45,468 nucleotides of DNA from Gammaproteobacteria bacterium (GTDB taxonomy: Bacteria; Pseudomonadota; Gammaproteobacteria; Pseudomonadales; Azotimanducaceae). Position 1 is the first letter of the stretch. Every line of letters begins with the position of its first letter. Below, in pieces: positions 1 through 8,573 of this stretch. The translations under genes were made by a program, and so were the position numbers. The stretch is from NCBI GenBank assembly GCA_012960535.1, contig DUBB01000006.1, positions 1-45,468 on the forward strand, written 5' to 3'. The notes under the pieces are model-generated. The model did not search any database and was not told where the DNA came from. It worked only from the letters and a program-made list of their open reading frames with translations.

Positions 1-10
1 CTGATTAGCT

Positions 11-22
11 TGCTAATTAGCA
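11..22. repeat. 12-bp perfect palindrome
   Basis: TGCTAATTAGCA reads the same on both strands and lies about 100 bases upstream of the first gene. It could be an operator half of an upstream promoter or chance in an AT-rich stretch. Nothing else is visible in bases 1-125. Confidence 0.3.
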
Positions 23-125
23 TTGTCCAGGCGCTGAAAGCATTATCTATGCCTGTATGATAACAAACGCTCAATTTTAGGGTTACAAGACGGTAATTCT
101 ATGACAGGATTGCGGCCAGAAAACA

Positions 126-767
126 ATGGAGATAGCAGTGTCAGCACAGGCGATCTTTCTCAATGGGACTTCAAGCTCGGGCAAAACGACCCTGGCCAGA
201 GCGCTTCAGGCCGCCCTGCCAGAGAGTTGGCAGCACCTTGCCCTGGATCAGTTCAGGGATGGCCTGCCGGATAAATTCAGGGGCCTGAATGCGCCGGAAG
301 GCACCACCGGCTGGCGAGGCTTGAATGTCGTGCCCGTCACCAGTAGCAAACCGCCCTATACCAGGATCGCCTACGGTGACCAGGGCCTCAGGCTCCTTAA
401 GGGGATGCGCCGGGCTATGCGATCCCTGGTCGACGCTGGAAATAACATCATCATTGACGATATTATCCTGGAGCCGGAATTCCTTAACGATTACCTTGAG
501 GTATTTGTGGGTATTGACCTGTGGTTTGTCGGTATTCGTTGCGATCTTGCGATTATAGAGGACCGCGAAGCCCAACGTCTGGGCCGATTCCCGGGTACCG
601 CTCGTGGTCACTTCATGCAGTGCCATGCGCACGACCGCTATGATATACAGGTAGATACAGGACGCCTTTCACCGCAGCAGTGCGCTGCTGCTATCCAGTC
701 CAGGTTAGCTGAGGGTGCACCGCAGGCCTTTATCGAATTGCGCCGCTTGCAATCCACGGATTTATGA
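126..767 (+). CDS. chloramphenicol phosphotransferase-like P-loop kinase
   Basis: This is a 213-residue soluble P-loop kinase of the chloramphenicol phosphotransferase (CPT) family. The Walker A motif GTSSSGKT is at residues 14-21. A DDIILE acidic strand lies near residue 110. The family-typical RFPGTARGHF segment, where the nucleobase-side lid sits, is near residue 153. Characterised CPT in Streptomyces phosphorylates the primary hydroxyl of chloramphenicol, but most proteobacterial members have unknown small-molecule substrates. The gene stands alone and converges on the methyltransferase gene, 11 bases apart. The ATG has no good ribosome site. A GTG at 138 is preceded by TGGAGA at ideal distance and gives MSAQAIFLNG, closer to the family N-terminus, so the true start may be 138. 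Family call is firm; substrate is unknown. Confidence 0.82.
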   Translation: MEIAVSAQAIFLNGTSSSGKTTLARALQAALPESWQHLALDQFRDGLPDKFRGLNAPEGTTGWRGLNVVPVTSSKPPYTRIAYGDQGLRLLKGMRRAMRSLVDAGNNIIIDDIILEPEFLNDYLEVFVGIDLWFVGIRCDLAIIEDREAQRLGRFPGTARGHFMQCHAHDRYDIQVDTGRLSPQQCAAAIQSRLAEGAPQAFIELRRLQSTDL

Positions 768-778
768 CCGTCCAGTCA

Positions 779-1390
779 TTATTTGACTGAGGCCACACCC
801 TGGTAGGTATAGGTGGCAAACTTCGGCCCAGCAATATAGCCACATTTGAGTTCATCGAATTTGAAACCAGCCTGGCCCAGCAACTGCTCAGGTGATCGGT
901 TCAGGTTACAACCGCCGGCTAGAGAACGCCATACAGGATTAATGCGGTTCTGCCATTTGGCGACGCCCGGTTCTGGTGATACGCCATGTTCTGCAAATAC
1001 CAGCCTGCCCTGGGGTTTCAGGACCCGGCGAACCTCCTCAAGCGCCTTGCCGGCATCCGGGATAGTACACAAGGTCCAGGTAATGACGGCTGCATCAAAG
1101 CTGTTATTATCAGCGGGAATTGCCTCGCCTGACTGGGCCGCAAAGATAACGTTGGTACCATTTGCCTGCGCCACCTGCCTTGCGTATACCTGAAGCTCCT
1201 CGGAAGGATCAACCGCAAATACCTGCGTGCCTGGTTCGTAAAAAGGCAGGTTCAGGCCGGAACCCACGCCTACTTCAAGCACCCTGCCGCGGGCTTTGGG
1301 TACCTGCGTTGCTCGAATCCGGGTCATTTCAGGGGATTTCATCAGGGCATTCAGCAACCGCGGCAGCACCACCCGGTCATACCAGTTCAC
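779..1390 (-). CDS. class I SAM-dependent methyltransferase
   Basis: The 203-residue protein is a single class I Rossmann methyltransferase domain of the UbiE/COQ5-like (Methyltransf_11) type. Motif I reads VLEVGVGSGLNLPFY near residues 37-51 and binds AdoMet. An acidic residue for the ribose (VDPSEE) follows near residue 61, and FDAAVITWTLCTIPD is the motif IV strand near residue 98. The C-terminal segment GCNLNRSPEQLLGQAGF resembles METTL7-like and phospholipid methyltransferase relatives. Its start overlaps the end of the upstream isomerase gene by four bases (ATGA), so the two are translationally coupled. Substrate cannot be read from sequence. Confidence 0.85.
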   Translation of the reverse strand: MNWYDRVVLPRLLNALMKSPEMTRIRATQVPKARGRVLEVGVGSGLNLPFYEPGTQVFAVDPSEELQVYARQVAQANGTNVIFAAQSGEAIPADNNSFDAAVITWTLCTIPDAGKALEEVRRVLKPQGRLVFAEHGVSPEPGVAKWQNRINPVWRSLAGGCNLNRSPEQLLGQAGFKFDELKCGYIAGPKFATYTYQGVASVK

Positions 1391-1992
1391 GAGGTTGCTC
1401 CTTTTAATTTCAGTTCAATCAGCTGCAGCCGATCATTGCCAAAATACATATCGGTATCGTCGATAAAGAAAGTGGGCGAACCAAACCCGCCCCGGGACAT
1501 CAGTTCGTCGGTGTTGCGACGCAGTTTTTGTTTGTAATCAGCTTTATTGATCGACTCAAAAAAGCGGGTTTCATTCAGGCCAACTTCTGCCAGTATGGAG
1601 CCAATGACTCTGTTATCAGAGATATCCTCAAGCTCACTCCAGTATCGCCTGAAGCAGGATTCAATGTAGGGTACCGCCAGCCCCGCTTCCTCTGCCACAA
1701 AACAGCCTCGCATGACCTTGACGCTGTTAACTGGGAAAACCGGCGGTGAACCTATGATGATACCCTCATACTGGGCCCAATCGGCCAGATCCTTGCTGTA
1801 GTAGTGTTGCTTTGCCGCGATCGGATGGTCTCTGGTTTCGTATACGGACGGATTAATGGTGTTAAAAATACCGCCTACCAGAATCGGCCGAAGTTTCAGC
1901 TCAAATTCATAGCGAGCCAGTAGCTTGCAGATGCGGCTGAAAGAGAGATAAGTCCAGGGGCTGGAGCAATCAAAAAAGTATTCTATGTGCAC
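1387..1992 (-). CDS. DsbA-family protein, 2-hydroxychromene-2-carboxylate isomerase-like
   Basis: The 201-residue protein has the thioredoxin-like fold with an inserted helical domain typical of 2-hydroxychromene-2-carboxylate isomerase (HCCA isomerase, kappa-GST family). The N-terminus IEYFFDCSSPWTYLSFSR carries the serine that stands in for the thioredoxin cysteine. The C-terminal GGFGSPTFFIDDTDMYFGNDRL is the cis-Pro and substrate-side signature. The best known enzyme isomerises a naphthalene-catabolism intermediate with glutathione. Here there are no other aromatic-degradation genes, so a general glutathione-dependent role is equally possible. It is the first gene of a two-gene operon with the methyltransferase. 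Confidence 0.82.
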   Translation of the reverse strand: MHIEYFFDCSSPWTYLSFSRICKLLARYEFELKLRPILVGGIFNTINPSVYETRDHPIAAKQHYYSKDLADWAQYEGIIIGSPPVFPVNSVKVMRGCFVAEEAGLAVPYIESCFRRYWSELEDISDNRVIGSILAEVGLNETRFFESINKADYKQKLRRNTDELMSRGGFGSPTFFIDDTDMYFGNDRLQLIELKLKGATS

Positions 1993-2061
1993 GGCTTACT
2001 TTCCATCTAAGTTGACATTACGATACTCTGTTATTGTCACCGTTTTCGGGGAGGGATTTCA

Positions 2062-2817
2062 ATGGATGAAGAGATTATAGCGCTACGAGAGCTAATCCAG
2101 GCCAGCCAGCGAGTGGTGGTGTTTACCGGCGCCGGCATATCAACAGAGTCCGGCATACCCGACTTCAGGGGACCGCAGGGGATCTGGAAAACCCAGACAC
2201 CTATCGATTTCAGTGATTTTATCGCTTCAGAGAAATGGCGCAGGGAGTCCTGGCGGCGCAAATTCACGGGTGACAGTAAGATGGCCAATGCCTCGCCCAA
2301 CGCAGGCCACTATGCCATCAGTCACTGGATTTCAGCAGGTAAGATAAGCCATATCATCACCCAGAACGTTGATGGCCTGCACCAGCAATCCGGCGTACCA
2401 GCGGAGCAGATCATTGAACTTCATGGCAACGCCAATTATGCCAGCTGTCTCGACTGTGGCAAGCGCTACGAATTGTCTGCTATTCGAGACGCATTTCTGA
2501 TCGACGAGAGTCTACCTAGTTGCGATGACTGTGCTGGCATTGTCAAGACAGCCACTATCTCATTTGGTCAAGCTATGCCGGTTGAGGCCATGCAGCGCGC
2601 TGAACAGGCCACCCTGGATTGCGATACGTTTATTGCGATCGGATCATCACTGACTGTCTATCCAGCGGCTGGTTTTCCTGTGCTGGCCAAACAGAACCAA
2701 GCCAAACTGATAATTATCAACAACCAGGATACCGACCTGGACCCCATTGCAGATCTGGTGCTGCACCGCGCGATTGGTATAACCCTGTCCGCTGCAGCAG
2801 GCATTAAAACTGACTGA
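2062..2817 (+). CDS. Sir2-family NAD-dependent protein deacylase
   Basis: This is a 251-residue class III sirtuin that removes acyl groups from lysines using NAD+, giving nicotinamide and O-acyl-ADP-ribose. The NAD motif GAGIS is at 23-27 with GIPDFRG following at 31-37. TQNVDGLH is at 100-107 and the catalytic His is H121 in ELHGN. Zinc is held by C129, C132, C154 and C157. The C-terminal IAIGSSLTVYPAAGFP is the second NAD signature. A GGAGGG ribosome site eight bases upstream supports the start. The deacetylase-type zinc ribbon is intact. The 3' end overlaps the convergent signalling gene by 14 bases. Which acyl group it prefers is not clear: the Y/R pair of desuccinylases is not obvious. 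Confidence 0.93.
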   Translation: MDEEIIALRELIQASQRVVVFTGAGISTESGIPDFRGPQGIWKTQTPIDFSDFIASEKWRRESWRRKFTGDSKMANASPNAGHYAISHWISAGKISHIITQNVDGLHQQSGVPAEQIIELHGNANYASCLDCGKRYELSAIRDAFLIDESLPSCDDCAGIVKTATISFGQAMPVEAMQRAEQATLDCDTFIAIGSSLTVYPAAGFPVLAKQNQAKLIIINNQDTDLDPIADLVLHRAIGITLSAAAGIKTD

Positions 2818-3676
2818 GCATCTCCACGGAGGCTCGCAAGACTTCATTGATATCCATGGGTTGGTCGGTGACCTTACCGATACGCGGGTTCTCGGTATCG
2901 ATTTCAATTGACGCGTTGCAGTATAGGAGAATAGACTTGGGATGGCACTTCAACAGCTGTTCGGCTGCCGGGCCTGGCTGATCAAACACCCCTAACTGCG
3001 CCTCCCGGCCATTGTTATCCGCTAGTTTCAAGGCATCCGATGCGGAACTTGCCAGGCAGACTTCCATACCCTGGGCGGCAAACAGCTCTGCTATTAATTC
3101 CCCTCTGACCTGATTGTGAAAGAACACAATAGCTTTGGGTCGAAACACCTGGTCCAGGTCATAGTCTGCAGCGTCTCTTGAAGGATGGGCCAGCAACGCT
3201 TCCATATCGGTCAGGTGATCAGTGACAGACTGCTCATAACGACGCACGGCAGCAAGGCGCTCACCGGTTACCACGCCCTCCTCCTCCAGCATCACGGCAA
3301 TGAGTTCTGCGTATCCTCGCGCTGTGGTCACCAGGCTCTGCAGGTTGTGGCGTAATTTTCCCTGGTTTTTATCGGGCTCGGCACCGCCGTCGGGCGTCTG
3401 CGCTGCTGAATCCGGCGCTTCTACAAATAGGGTGATGACATCATCATCGACAACGTAGGTTACCTTTAGTGAACTTGTGCCATAGGCAAACGAGCAGGAA
3501 CCAGCTTGATGAGGGTCAAACTTATCGGCGGCCAGGCAGGCCGCTATAACTTCATCAGCCGAGTCAAATACCAGGTTTAGTGCCCGGTTGACATACACAA
3601 CCTCCAGGTCTCGGTTGACGACGAAGCAGGGCCAGGGCATGGACTGCAAAGCAATGGGGATCTGCGGCTCAGTCAA
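2804..3676 (-). CDS. PAS / histidine-phosphotransfer-like / degenerate receiver protein
   Basis: The 290-residue soluble protein shows three parts. Residues 12-85 look PAS-like (WPCFVVNRDLEVVYVN then a beta-rich segment). Residues 105-160 resemble a dimerisation and phosphoacceptor helix, with H110 in KLRHNLQSLVTTARGYAEL. Residues 178-288 resemble a receiver domain (KAIVFFHNQ, then D232 in LGVFDQPGP, then K268). The paired acidic residues that bind Mg2+ in a receiver are replaced by H-N, so this receiver is probably not a normal phosphoacceptor. No HATPase_c domain is present. It overlaps the upstream signalling gene by four bases, and the two surely act together. The domain calls are by eye, and the exact role is unknown. 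Confidence 0.6.
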   Translation of the reverse strand: MTEPQIPIALQSMPWPCFVVNRDLEVVYVNRALNLVFDSADEVIAACLAADKFDPHQAGSCSFAYGTSSLKVTYVVDDDVITLFVEAPDSAAQTPDGGAEPDKNQGKLRHNLQSLVTTARGYAELIAVMLEEEGVVTGERLAAVRRYEQSVTDHLTDMEALLAHPSRDAADYDLDQVFRPKAIVFFHNQVRGELIAELFAAQGMEVCLASSASDALKLADNNGREAQLGVFDQPGPAAEQLLKCHPKSILLYCNASIEIDTENPRIGKVTDQPMDINEVLRASVEMLSQF

Positions 3677-5289
3677 GTGTTGTTCCCAGGCGGGTTCTGG
3701 TGCCCTTTATCCGCCAGCTTCTGCGCGGGGAATAATCTGTTCACCAAGGTTGTCAGGCCAGCGCCAAACGATGCAGGATCTATCGGTTTCTGCATGATGC
3801 AGTCGATGCCAAAGGTTGTCGTTAGCACCGTTGCAGAACAGGCTATGACACCGCCAGCGAAGCTGTTTTCCCGTAGGTAAGCGACCAGGTCAGCACCGGA
3901 TTCATCCCCTAGCTGCCAATCCGTAATAACAACCTGGAATTGCCTGCCTGCTTGCATATCGTCGATCAGGGAGGAGACGCCATCGTACCAGGTGACCAGA
4001 TATCCCAGTGAAACGATTTGACCGGATAAGTATTCGGCAACGACCGGTTCATCTTCTACCAGGGCGATGCTGATCACCGTATCTGTCAGTGCAGCACGCT
4101 GCTCATTATAAGCAGTTTGTTCGCTGTTTTTGCCGGCTTGGGGCACCCGGACATCGTCACCAACCAGTTGAGTTCTGATATCTTTAATCGCCTGATCTAT
4201 CAGATTCAAATAATCGTCATGATCTGCAATAGCATATCTTTGGCTAAGTTGGTGAGTACTGCCCTGAATCACCGCTAGTTGGTTCAAGAGGTGATGCTGG
4301 TCAGTATCGGCCAGGTCGTTGCTGCTGGCTTTTGTTACGCTGCTCATGCTGGGATCTTTGCCAGTATCAGTTAAACGCAGAGGATGATAGTCGATCCGGG
4401 TCAGGTGGCCGAAAAGGAAGGTTTTGACAGGCAGACTGACTGGGCTGGCGGTGACTCTAAAACGGATCAACTCACCTTCTGTAGTACTCAAATCGAGCGT
4501 GCTCATACCAAGCGTGTCAAGGTCGAAAGTATCACCCTGAAATTCCAATCTGGCAGGGTCCTCAGGTAGCGCGATGACCCTATCCCGCCATGGCTTGGGC
4601 AAGGCACTGTGCCAGCGATAGCGGTTGATCCATCGGAGTCCCGTATCCAGCCCGAGGATTTCGATGAGCTTGTCGTGAATTCGTAATCGCCCAGAGTTGA
4701 GCTCAATAATAAAAGGATAGCTGGGTTGAATTCCGCCCTGAAAAGCCGTTCGTAACCAGATGGAAAAATCTTGTTCGCACCAGGCATGCTGGCGGATATC
4801 AAATCGCTCGGTTCGAGCCGGCCAGGAAGGCTCGATAGCAGCCTCTCCTACTTTATTGGCGACAGCTGCCTGTGCCGCCTCGGTGATGTCCAGGTGTTTA
4901 TGTTCAGCTGGTTTCAATTGCAGATCCACGTAGCTGCCAGTGCGCTGCACGCTGAACTGGAATCGGTTATTGAGCGAGTTACCCTGAGCATCCTGAATCC
5001 AGATATTTTCAGGATTGATCTGGGCATTGAGCAATTGTCGCAGGCTGGCGTTAATCAGGTGTCTGCCGGTCCTGAACTGGTCCAGGCAGTCCTGTACCCC
5101 CTTATAGCCGAGTAACTGGCTGATGTACTCGCCACAGGCAATGGCACGCGCATCATTCAGGCCCAGACGAATAACATAGGGACCAACACTGACTCGATCG
5201 ACCCGGCCAAAAAGAGCTCTGGCCTGCCAGAGGGTTACCACAAGTACAATGCTGAACAGAATCAGGCCAGTTAATACCCCATCAATCAT
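3673..5289 (-). CDS. membrane-anchored PAS sensor with C-terminal receiver, no kinase domain
   Basis: The 538-residue protein has one N-terminal membrane helix (residues 4-20), then two regions that look like PAS-type sensor folds (about 33-125 and 170-305). A helical segment at 329-372 contains H333 in HLLNQLAVIQG, like the phosphoacceptor helix of histidine kinases (HxLNNxLAVI). A complete receiver domain spans 405-520, with D413, phosphoacceptor D457 in VVITDWQLGD, S485 and K501. The ATP-binding HATPase_c domain expected between the helix and the receiver is missing: only about 35 residues separate them. It is first in a two-gene operon with the PAS / degenerate receiver protein. It may act as a phosphorelay scaffold or phosphatase served by a kinase encoded elsewhere. 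Confidence 0.7.
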   Translation of the reverse strand: MIDGVLTGLILFSIVLVVTLWQARALFGRVDRVSVGPYVIRLGLNDARAIACGEYISQLLGYKGVQDCLDQFRTGRHLINASLRQLLNAQINPENIWIQDAQGNSLNNRFQFSVQRTGSYVDLQLKPAEHKHLDITEAAQAAVANKVGEAAIEPSWPARTERFDIRQHAWCEQDFSIWLRTAFQGGIQPSYPFIIELNSGRLRIHDKLIEILGLDTGLRWINRYRWHSALPKPWRDRVIALPEDPARLEFQGDTFDLDTLGMSTLDLSTTEGELIRFRVTASPVSLPVKTFLFGHLTRIDYHPLRLTDTGKDPSMSSVTKASSNDLADTDQHHLLNQLAVIQGSTHQLSQRYAIADHDDYLNLIDQAIKDIRTQLVGDDVRVPQAGKNSEQTAYNEQRAALTDTVISIALVEDEPVVAEYLSGQIVSLGYLVTWYDGVSSLIDDMQAGRQFQVVITDWQLGDESGADLVAYLRENSFAGGVIACSATVLTTTFGIDCIMQKPIDPASFGAGLTTLVNRLFPAQKLADKGHQNPPGNNT

Positions 5290-5518
5290 AGGCTGTTCTA
5301 CCGCTTATCCAGCAGCCAGCGTAGCTTGTTCAGCTGCAGATGTGAATGCTCGACTCACAGAAATCTGTATGGGCCTGCGAAATACTTTATTTTGTTATCT
5401 GGATTGCCATTGAATAACCTGTCTGGGCAGGTCATGGCGACAGACAAAACTGAATTGCTGACAAACAAATCTAATGCTTGCCGACTGCATTTGTTATCAT
5501 CGCCGTGAACTTATTGGA

Positions 5519-6805
5519 ATGGACGAGATGTACAGAAACCTGACATTACAGATGCTGCTGGCAACGGTGCTCGGTATTTTGCTGGCCAAGGCATTCGGCA
5601 GCCCGCAATGGCTGACCTCGCCCAACGTGTTTTACGACGTCATTGTCATGATCAAGGTCAGCTTTCTGGCCGCACTAAAAATGCTGATCGCGCCCATGAT
5701 CTTCTTCTCACTGATCAGTGGCATATCAAATATTGGTAATGTGATGCGCTTGCGACAGCTGGGCACAGTCACCCTATTGTATTACCTGGTTACCACCAGC
5801 CTTGCCGTGCTGCTGGGCCTGGCGGCTGTATTCTGGATCCATCCCTGGACCGAATATCCGGCAGTTCTCGAATCGAGCCTGAATTTCTCCGCTGAGCGGA
5901 TGATTGATCCCAATAACAGCTCCCTGACCCTGGTACTACAGCAGTTGTTCCAATTGATTTTCAGCAACCCTTTCCATGCGCTGGCCAACTTAAACATTGT
6001 CGGTATTGTTGCAAATGCCTTTCTGCTGGGCATAGCCATGGTGATAGTGCTCCCTGAAAACAGTCCGCTATTTACCGGTGTGCAGCATCTGAACAAGGTC
6101 ATAATGAAAGTGCTTGGCTGGATTATTAATTTGCTGCCGATCGGCATATTCGCCATTATTTTTGATTTTACTTTAAAGCTCGGCTTTAACTCAGATTACG
6201 CTGAGGGTTTCCTGAGTCAACTGTTCCAGTTTGGTTTGCTGGTCGTCTGCCTGACACTCGTTCATGGGGCCATTGTCCTGCCACTGCTTGCCTGGCTGGC
6301 CACAGGACGTTCGCCTGTTAATATACTACATAGCATCATGCAACCCTTGCTGGTGGCATTTTCAACCTCGTCAAGTGCAGCTACCCTGCCGGTTTCAATG
6401 CAAACTGCTGAGCAGAAGCTGGCCGTTGATAAAAGTGTCAGCAGTTTTGTGCTGCCCCTGGGCGCTACCATGAATATGGATGGCACTGCACTGTTTGAAG
6501 CGGTTGCGGCGATTTTCCTGGCGTATCTTTACGGTATAGAGCTTTCTACACTCATGGTTTTTACGGTGTTCCTCATGGCCATGATTTCGTCGATTGGCGC
6601 TCCGGGTATGCCCACCGCCTCCATGTCAGGGATGCAGATTGTATTACTTGCAGTGGGCATACCGCTTGAGGCCATTGCTATTTTACTGGTTATCGAACGC
6701 CCGCTGGATACCATCAGAACAACAATTAATGTGGAAGGCGACTTGATTGGCACGCTGATTGTGCAGCGGTACCTTGATAGAAATAACCGAATCAATCCAG
6801 CTTAA
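5519..6805 (+). CDS. dicarboxylate/amino acid:cation symporter (DAACS)
   Basis: This inner-membrane symporter of the GltP/DctA (glutamate transporter-fold) family imports an acidic amino acid or C4-dicarboxylate with Na+ or H+. The family signatures are all present: the hairpin-1 serine run STSSSAATLP, the TM7 motif GATMNMDGTALFE and the hairpin-2 motif GAPGMPTASMSG. About eight hydrophobic helices are seen, and length (428 residues) is normal. The frame is open further upstream to an ATG at 5474, but that adds a polar Cys/His-rich stretch unlike the family, so I use the ATG at 5519; 5528 (MYRNLT) is also possible. The 3' end overlaps the convergent small gene by 14 bases. The substrate cannot be decided. 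Confidence 0.9.
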   Translation: MDEMYRNLTLQMLLATVLGILLAKAFGSPQWLTSPNVFYDVIVMIKVSFLAALKMLIAPMIFFSLISGISNIGNVMRLRQLGTVTLLYYLVTTSLAVLLGLAAVFWIHPWTEYPAVLESSLNFSAERMIDPNNSSLTLVLQQLFQLIFSNPFHALANLNIVGIVANAFLLGIAMVIVLPENSPLFTGVQHLNKVIMKVLGWIINLLPIGIFAIIFDFTLKLGFNSDYAEGFLSQLFQFGLLVVCLTLVHGAIVLPLLAWLATGRSPVNILHSIMQPLLVAFSTSSSAATLPVSMQTAEQKLAVDKSVSSFVLPLGATMNMDGTALFEAVAAIFLAYLYGIELSTLMVFTVFLMAMISSIGAPGMPTASMSGMQIVLLAVGIPLEAIAILLVIERPLDTIRTTINVEGDLIGTLIVQRYLDRNNRINPA

Positions 6806-7163
6806 TGTCCCGCTGCAGGATAAGCCGGGCAAAGTAGAGCAGAAATTCTTTATGCCGCTGGCTGATATTCAGACGCGTCATGCTGTCCTGGCCACGCCGG
6901 CTGACGATAAATTCAAAAGCGCCGGTAATGTCCTGCTGCTCTCCGAGAACCCTGACCAGTTCTTCGTTGAGAAAGTCATGCAGGACACTCAGTTCGTCGC
7001 TGGTGATGCCTGATTTCGCCGGATCCAGCACCGCATTACCCCAGATCGTTGCAATCATCACCTGGAAACGTTCTTTGTCGACAAATTCGTCGACGATTCG
7101 GCACAGCTCAAGAATCTCCTCTACAGCCGGTATGAACCTTTGTCTGGCCTCTTCTAATTCCAT
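6792..7163 (-). CDS. conserved-looking small hypothetical protein
   Basis: A 123-residue soluble, helical, acidic protein that I do not recognise. It starts with an ATG (MELEEARQRF) and has no signal peptide or membrane helix. Several amphipathic helices are predicted by eye (for example EEILELCRIVDEFVDKERF and SVLHDFLNEELVRVLGEQ). It overlaps the symporter 3' end by 14 bases and lies 72 bases from the divergently transcribed dinB. That it is real is supported by its codon pattern, an intact start and its filling of the gap between two firm genes. Confidence 0.5.
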   Translation of the reverse strand: MELEEARQRFIPAVEEILELCRIVDEFVDKERFQVMIATIWGNAVLDPAKSGITSDELSVLHDFLNEELVRVLGEQQDITGAFEFIVSRRGQDSMTRLNISQRHKEFLLYFARLILQRDIKLD

Positions 7164-7235
7164 CTCATTTATCCCAACCCGTCGTTGTATTATATCAGCG
7201 AACTGCCCTTATGTGCCTACCGTGGTGATCCTTTA

Positions 7236-8372
7236 ATGGCTACAATCGGTGGAATCACCCATCAGGTTACCTGGCCATTGTCAGAAAGCGAACAAATTAA
7301 ACGACCCGACAATCGTAAGTTTATCCATATCGATATGGATTGTTTTTATGCGGCCGTGGAAATGCGCGATAAACCTGGCCTGACCGATGTTCCCCTGGCA
7401 ATCGGCGGTTCGCCAAAGAAACGTGGTGTGGTAGCGACCTGTAATTATCCAGCCAGAAAATATGGTATTCATTCTGCCATGGCAATGGCCCATGCTGTCA
7501 GGTTATGCCCGGAACTCACCGTCATGCCGCCACAAATGGCCTACTACCAGTCGATCTCAAGGCAGATACGAGCCATTTTGAACCGCTATACCCCACTGAT
7601 CGAGCCGGTCAGTCTGGATGAAGCCTACCTGGATGTTTCCGACTCTACTTTGTGCCAGGGCAGCGCAACACTGATTGCTGAGGATATCCGCAGGGCGCTT
7701 AAGCGTGAGATCAACCTGCCGGCCTCGGCCGGCGTTGCACCTAACAAGTTTCTTGCTAAGATCTGCAGCGATGAAAACAAGCCTAACGGTCAGTTCGTGC
7801 TGACCCCGGCAACGGTTCAGGCCTTCGTTCTGGCGCTACCTCTGGGTAAGATCCCTGGCGTTGGCAAGGTTACCGTGGCTAAACTGGAAAAACTTGGTTT
7901 AAAAACCTGCCAGGATGTCCGTGCCTACGGTGAAGCCAGATTAGCCAGTCACCTAGGCGGGTTTGCACAGCACCTTTATCAGCGTGCCTGTGGGATTGAT
8001 AACCGGGAACTTACCACCCATTGGATCAGAAAATCAGTCAGCGTTGAAAGAACCTTTGCCGATGATTTCAGATCCCTGCAGGATACCGGTTCCGCTATTG
8101 ACAGCCTGTTTGAAGAACTTGATCGTCGACTCAGGAAATACCGTCATCGCACCATCAAGAATCAGGTGGTCAAGCTGAAATTTGAAGATTTCCAACAGAC
8201 CACGATGGAAAGAGCGGGTAACACACTGGACAGAGACGCCCTGCAGGGCCTGCTTGAATCTGCCTGGGATCGTGGTGAGGGTAAAGCCGTTAGGCTGATT
8301 GGATTTGGTGTTAATTTTGAGGACCCGGTAGAGCAAGACGAACTCCAGATGACTTTGTTTGATGCGCCTTAA
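7236..8372 (+). CDS. dinB: DNA polymerase IV (Y-family translesion polymerase)
   Basis: This Y-family error-prone polymerase copies past damaged template bases. The metal-binding aspartate is D33 in FIHIDMDCFYAAVE, and the catalytic pair D128-E129 lies in SLDEAYLDVS. KYGIHSAM, the fingers motif, and GVAPNKFLAKICSDENKPNG, the palm-to-thumb motif, are intact. A helix-hairpin-helix (GKIPGVGKVTVAKLEKLG) and the little-finger domain follow. It ends in QMTLFDAP, matching the QxxLF beta-clamp-binding motif. The open frame begins at a TTG at 7185, but the ATG at 7236 is preferred, giving 378 residues. A 25-residue tail precedes the usual N-terminus. No convincing LexA box is seen upstream. Confidence 0.95.
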   Translation: MATIGGITHQVTWPLSESEQIKRPDNRKFIHIDMDCFYAAVEMRDKPGLTDVPLAIGGSPKKRGVVATCNYPARKYGIHSAMAMAHAVRLCPELTVMPPQMAYYQSISRQIRAILNRYTPLIEPVSLDEAYLDVSDSTLCQGSATLIAEDIRRALKREINLPASAGVAPNKFLAKICSDENKPNGQFVLTPATVQAFVLALPLGKIPGVGKVTVAKLEKLGLKTCQDVRAYGEARLASHLGGFAQHLYQRACGIDNRELTTHWIRKSVSVERTFADDFRSLQDTGSAIDSLFEELDRRLRKYRHRTIKNQVVKLKFEDFQQTTMERAGNTLDRDALQGLLESAWDRGEGKAVRLIGFGVNFEDPVEQDELQMTLFDAP

Positions 8373-8573
8373 CGGCAAGGTTGCAAGGTATAATGGCAAC
8401 CCACTGCTGGGCCAACCGTAAGCATTAAACAAATACAGGTCCCTGTCGCGTGGGACTAGGGTTGCTGTTTTGAGGATCTTTTGATGTGGCAAGCTGATAA
8501 TAGCGATGCCCTGGCTATTTAAGTCTGCCTTAAGCTGCGTTAACATCGCCCGCTTTATTACCTGCAGCCGGCC

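Noticed and set aside
7185..7200. LexA-like box (TTGTATTATATCAG) before dinB
   Set aside because: The half sites are TTG and CAG with eight bases between, not CTG-N10-CAG, and the match is weak.
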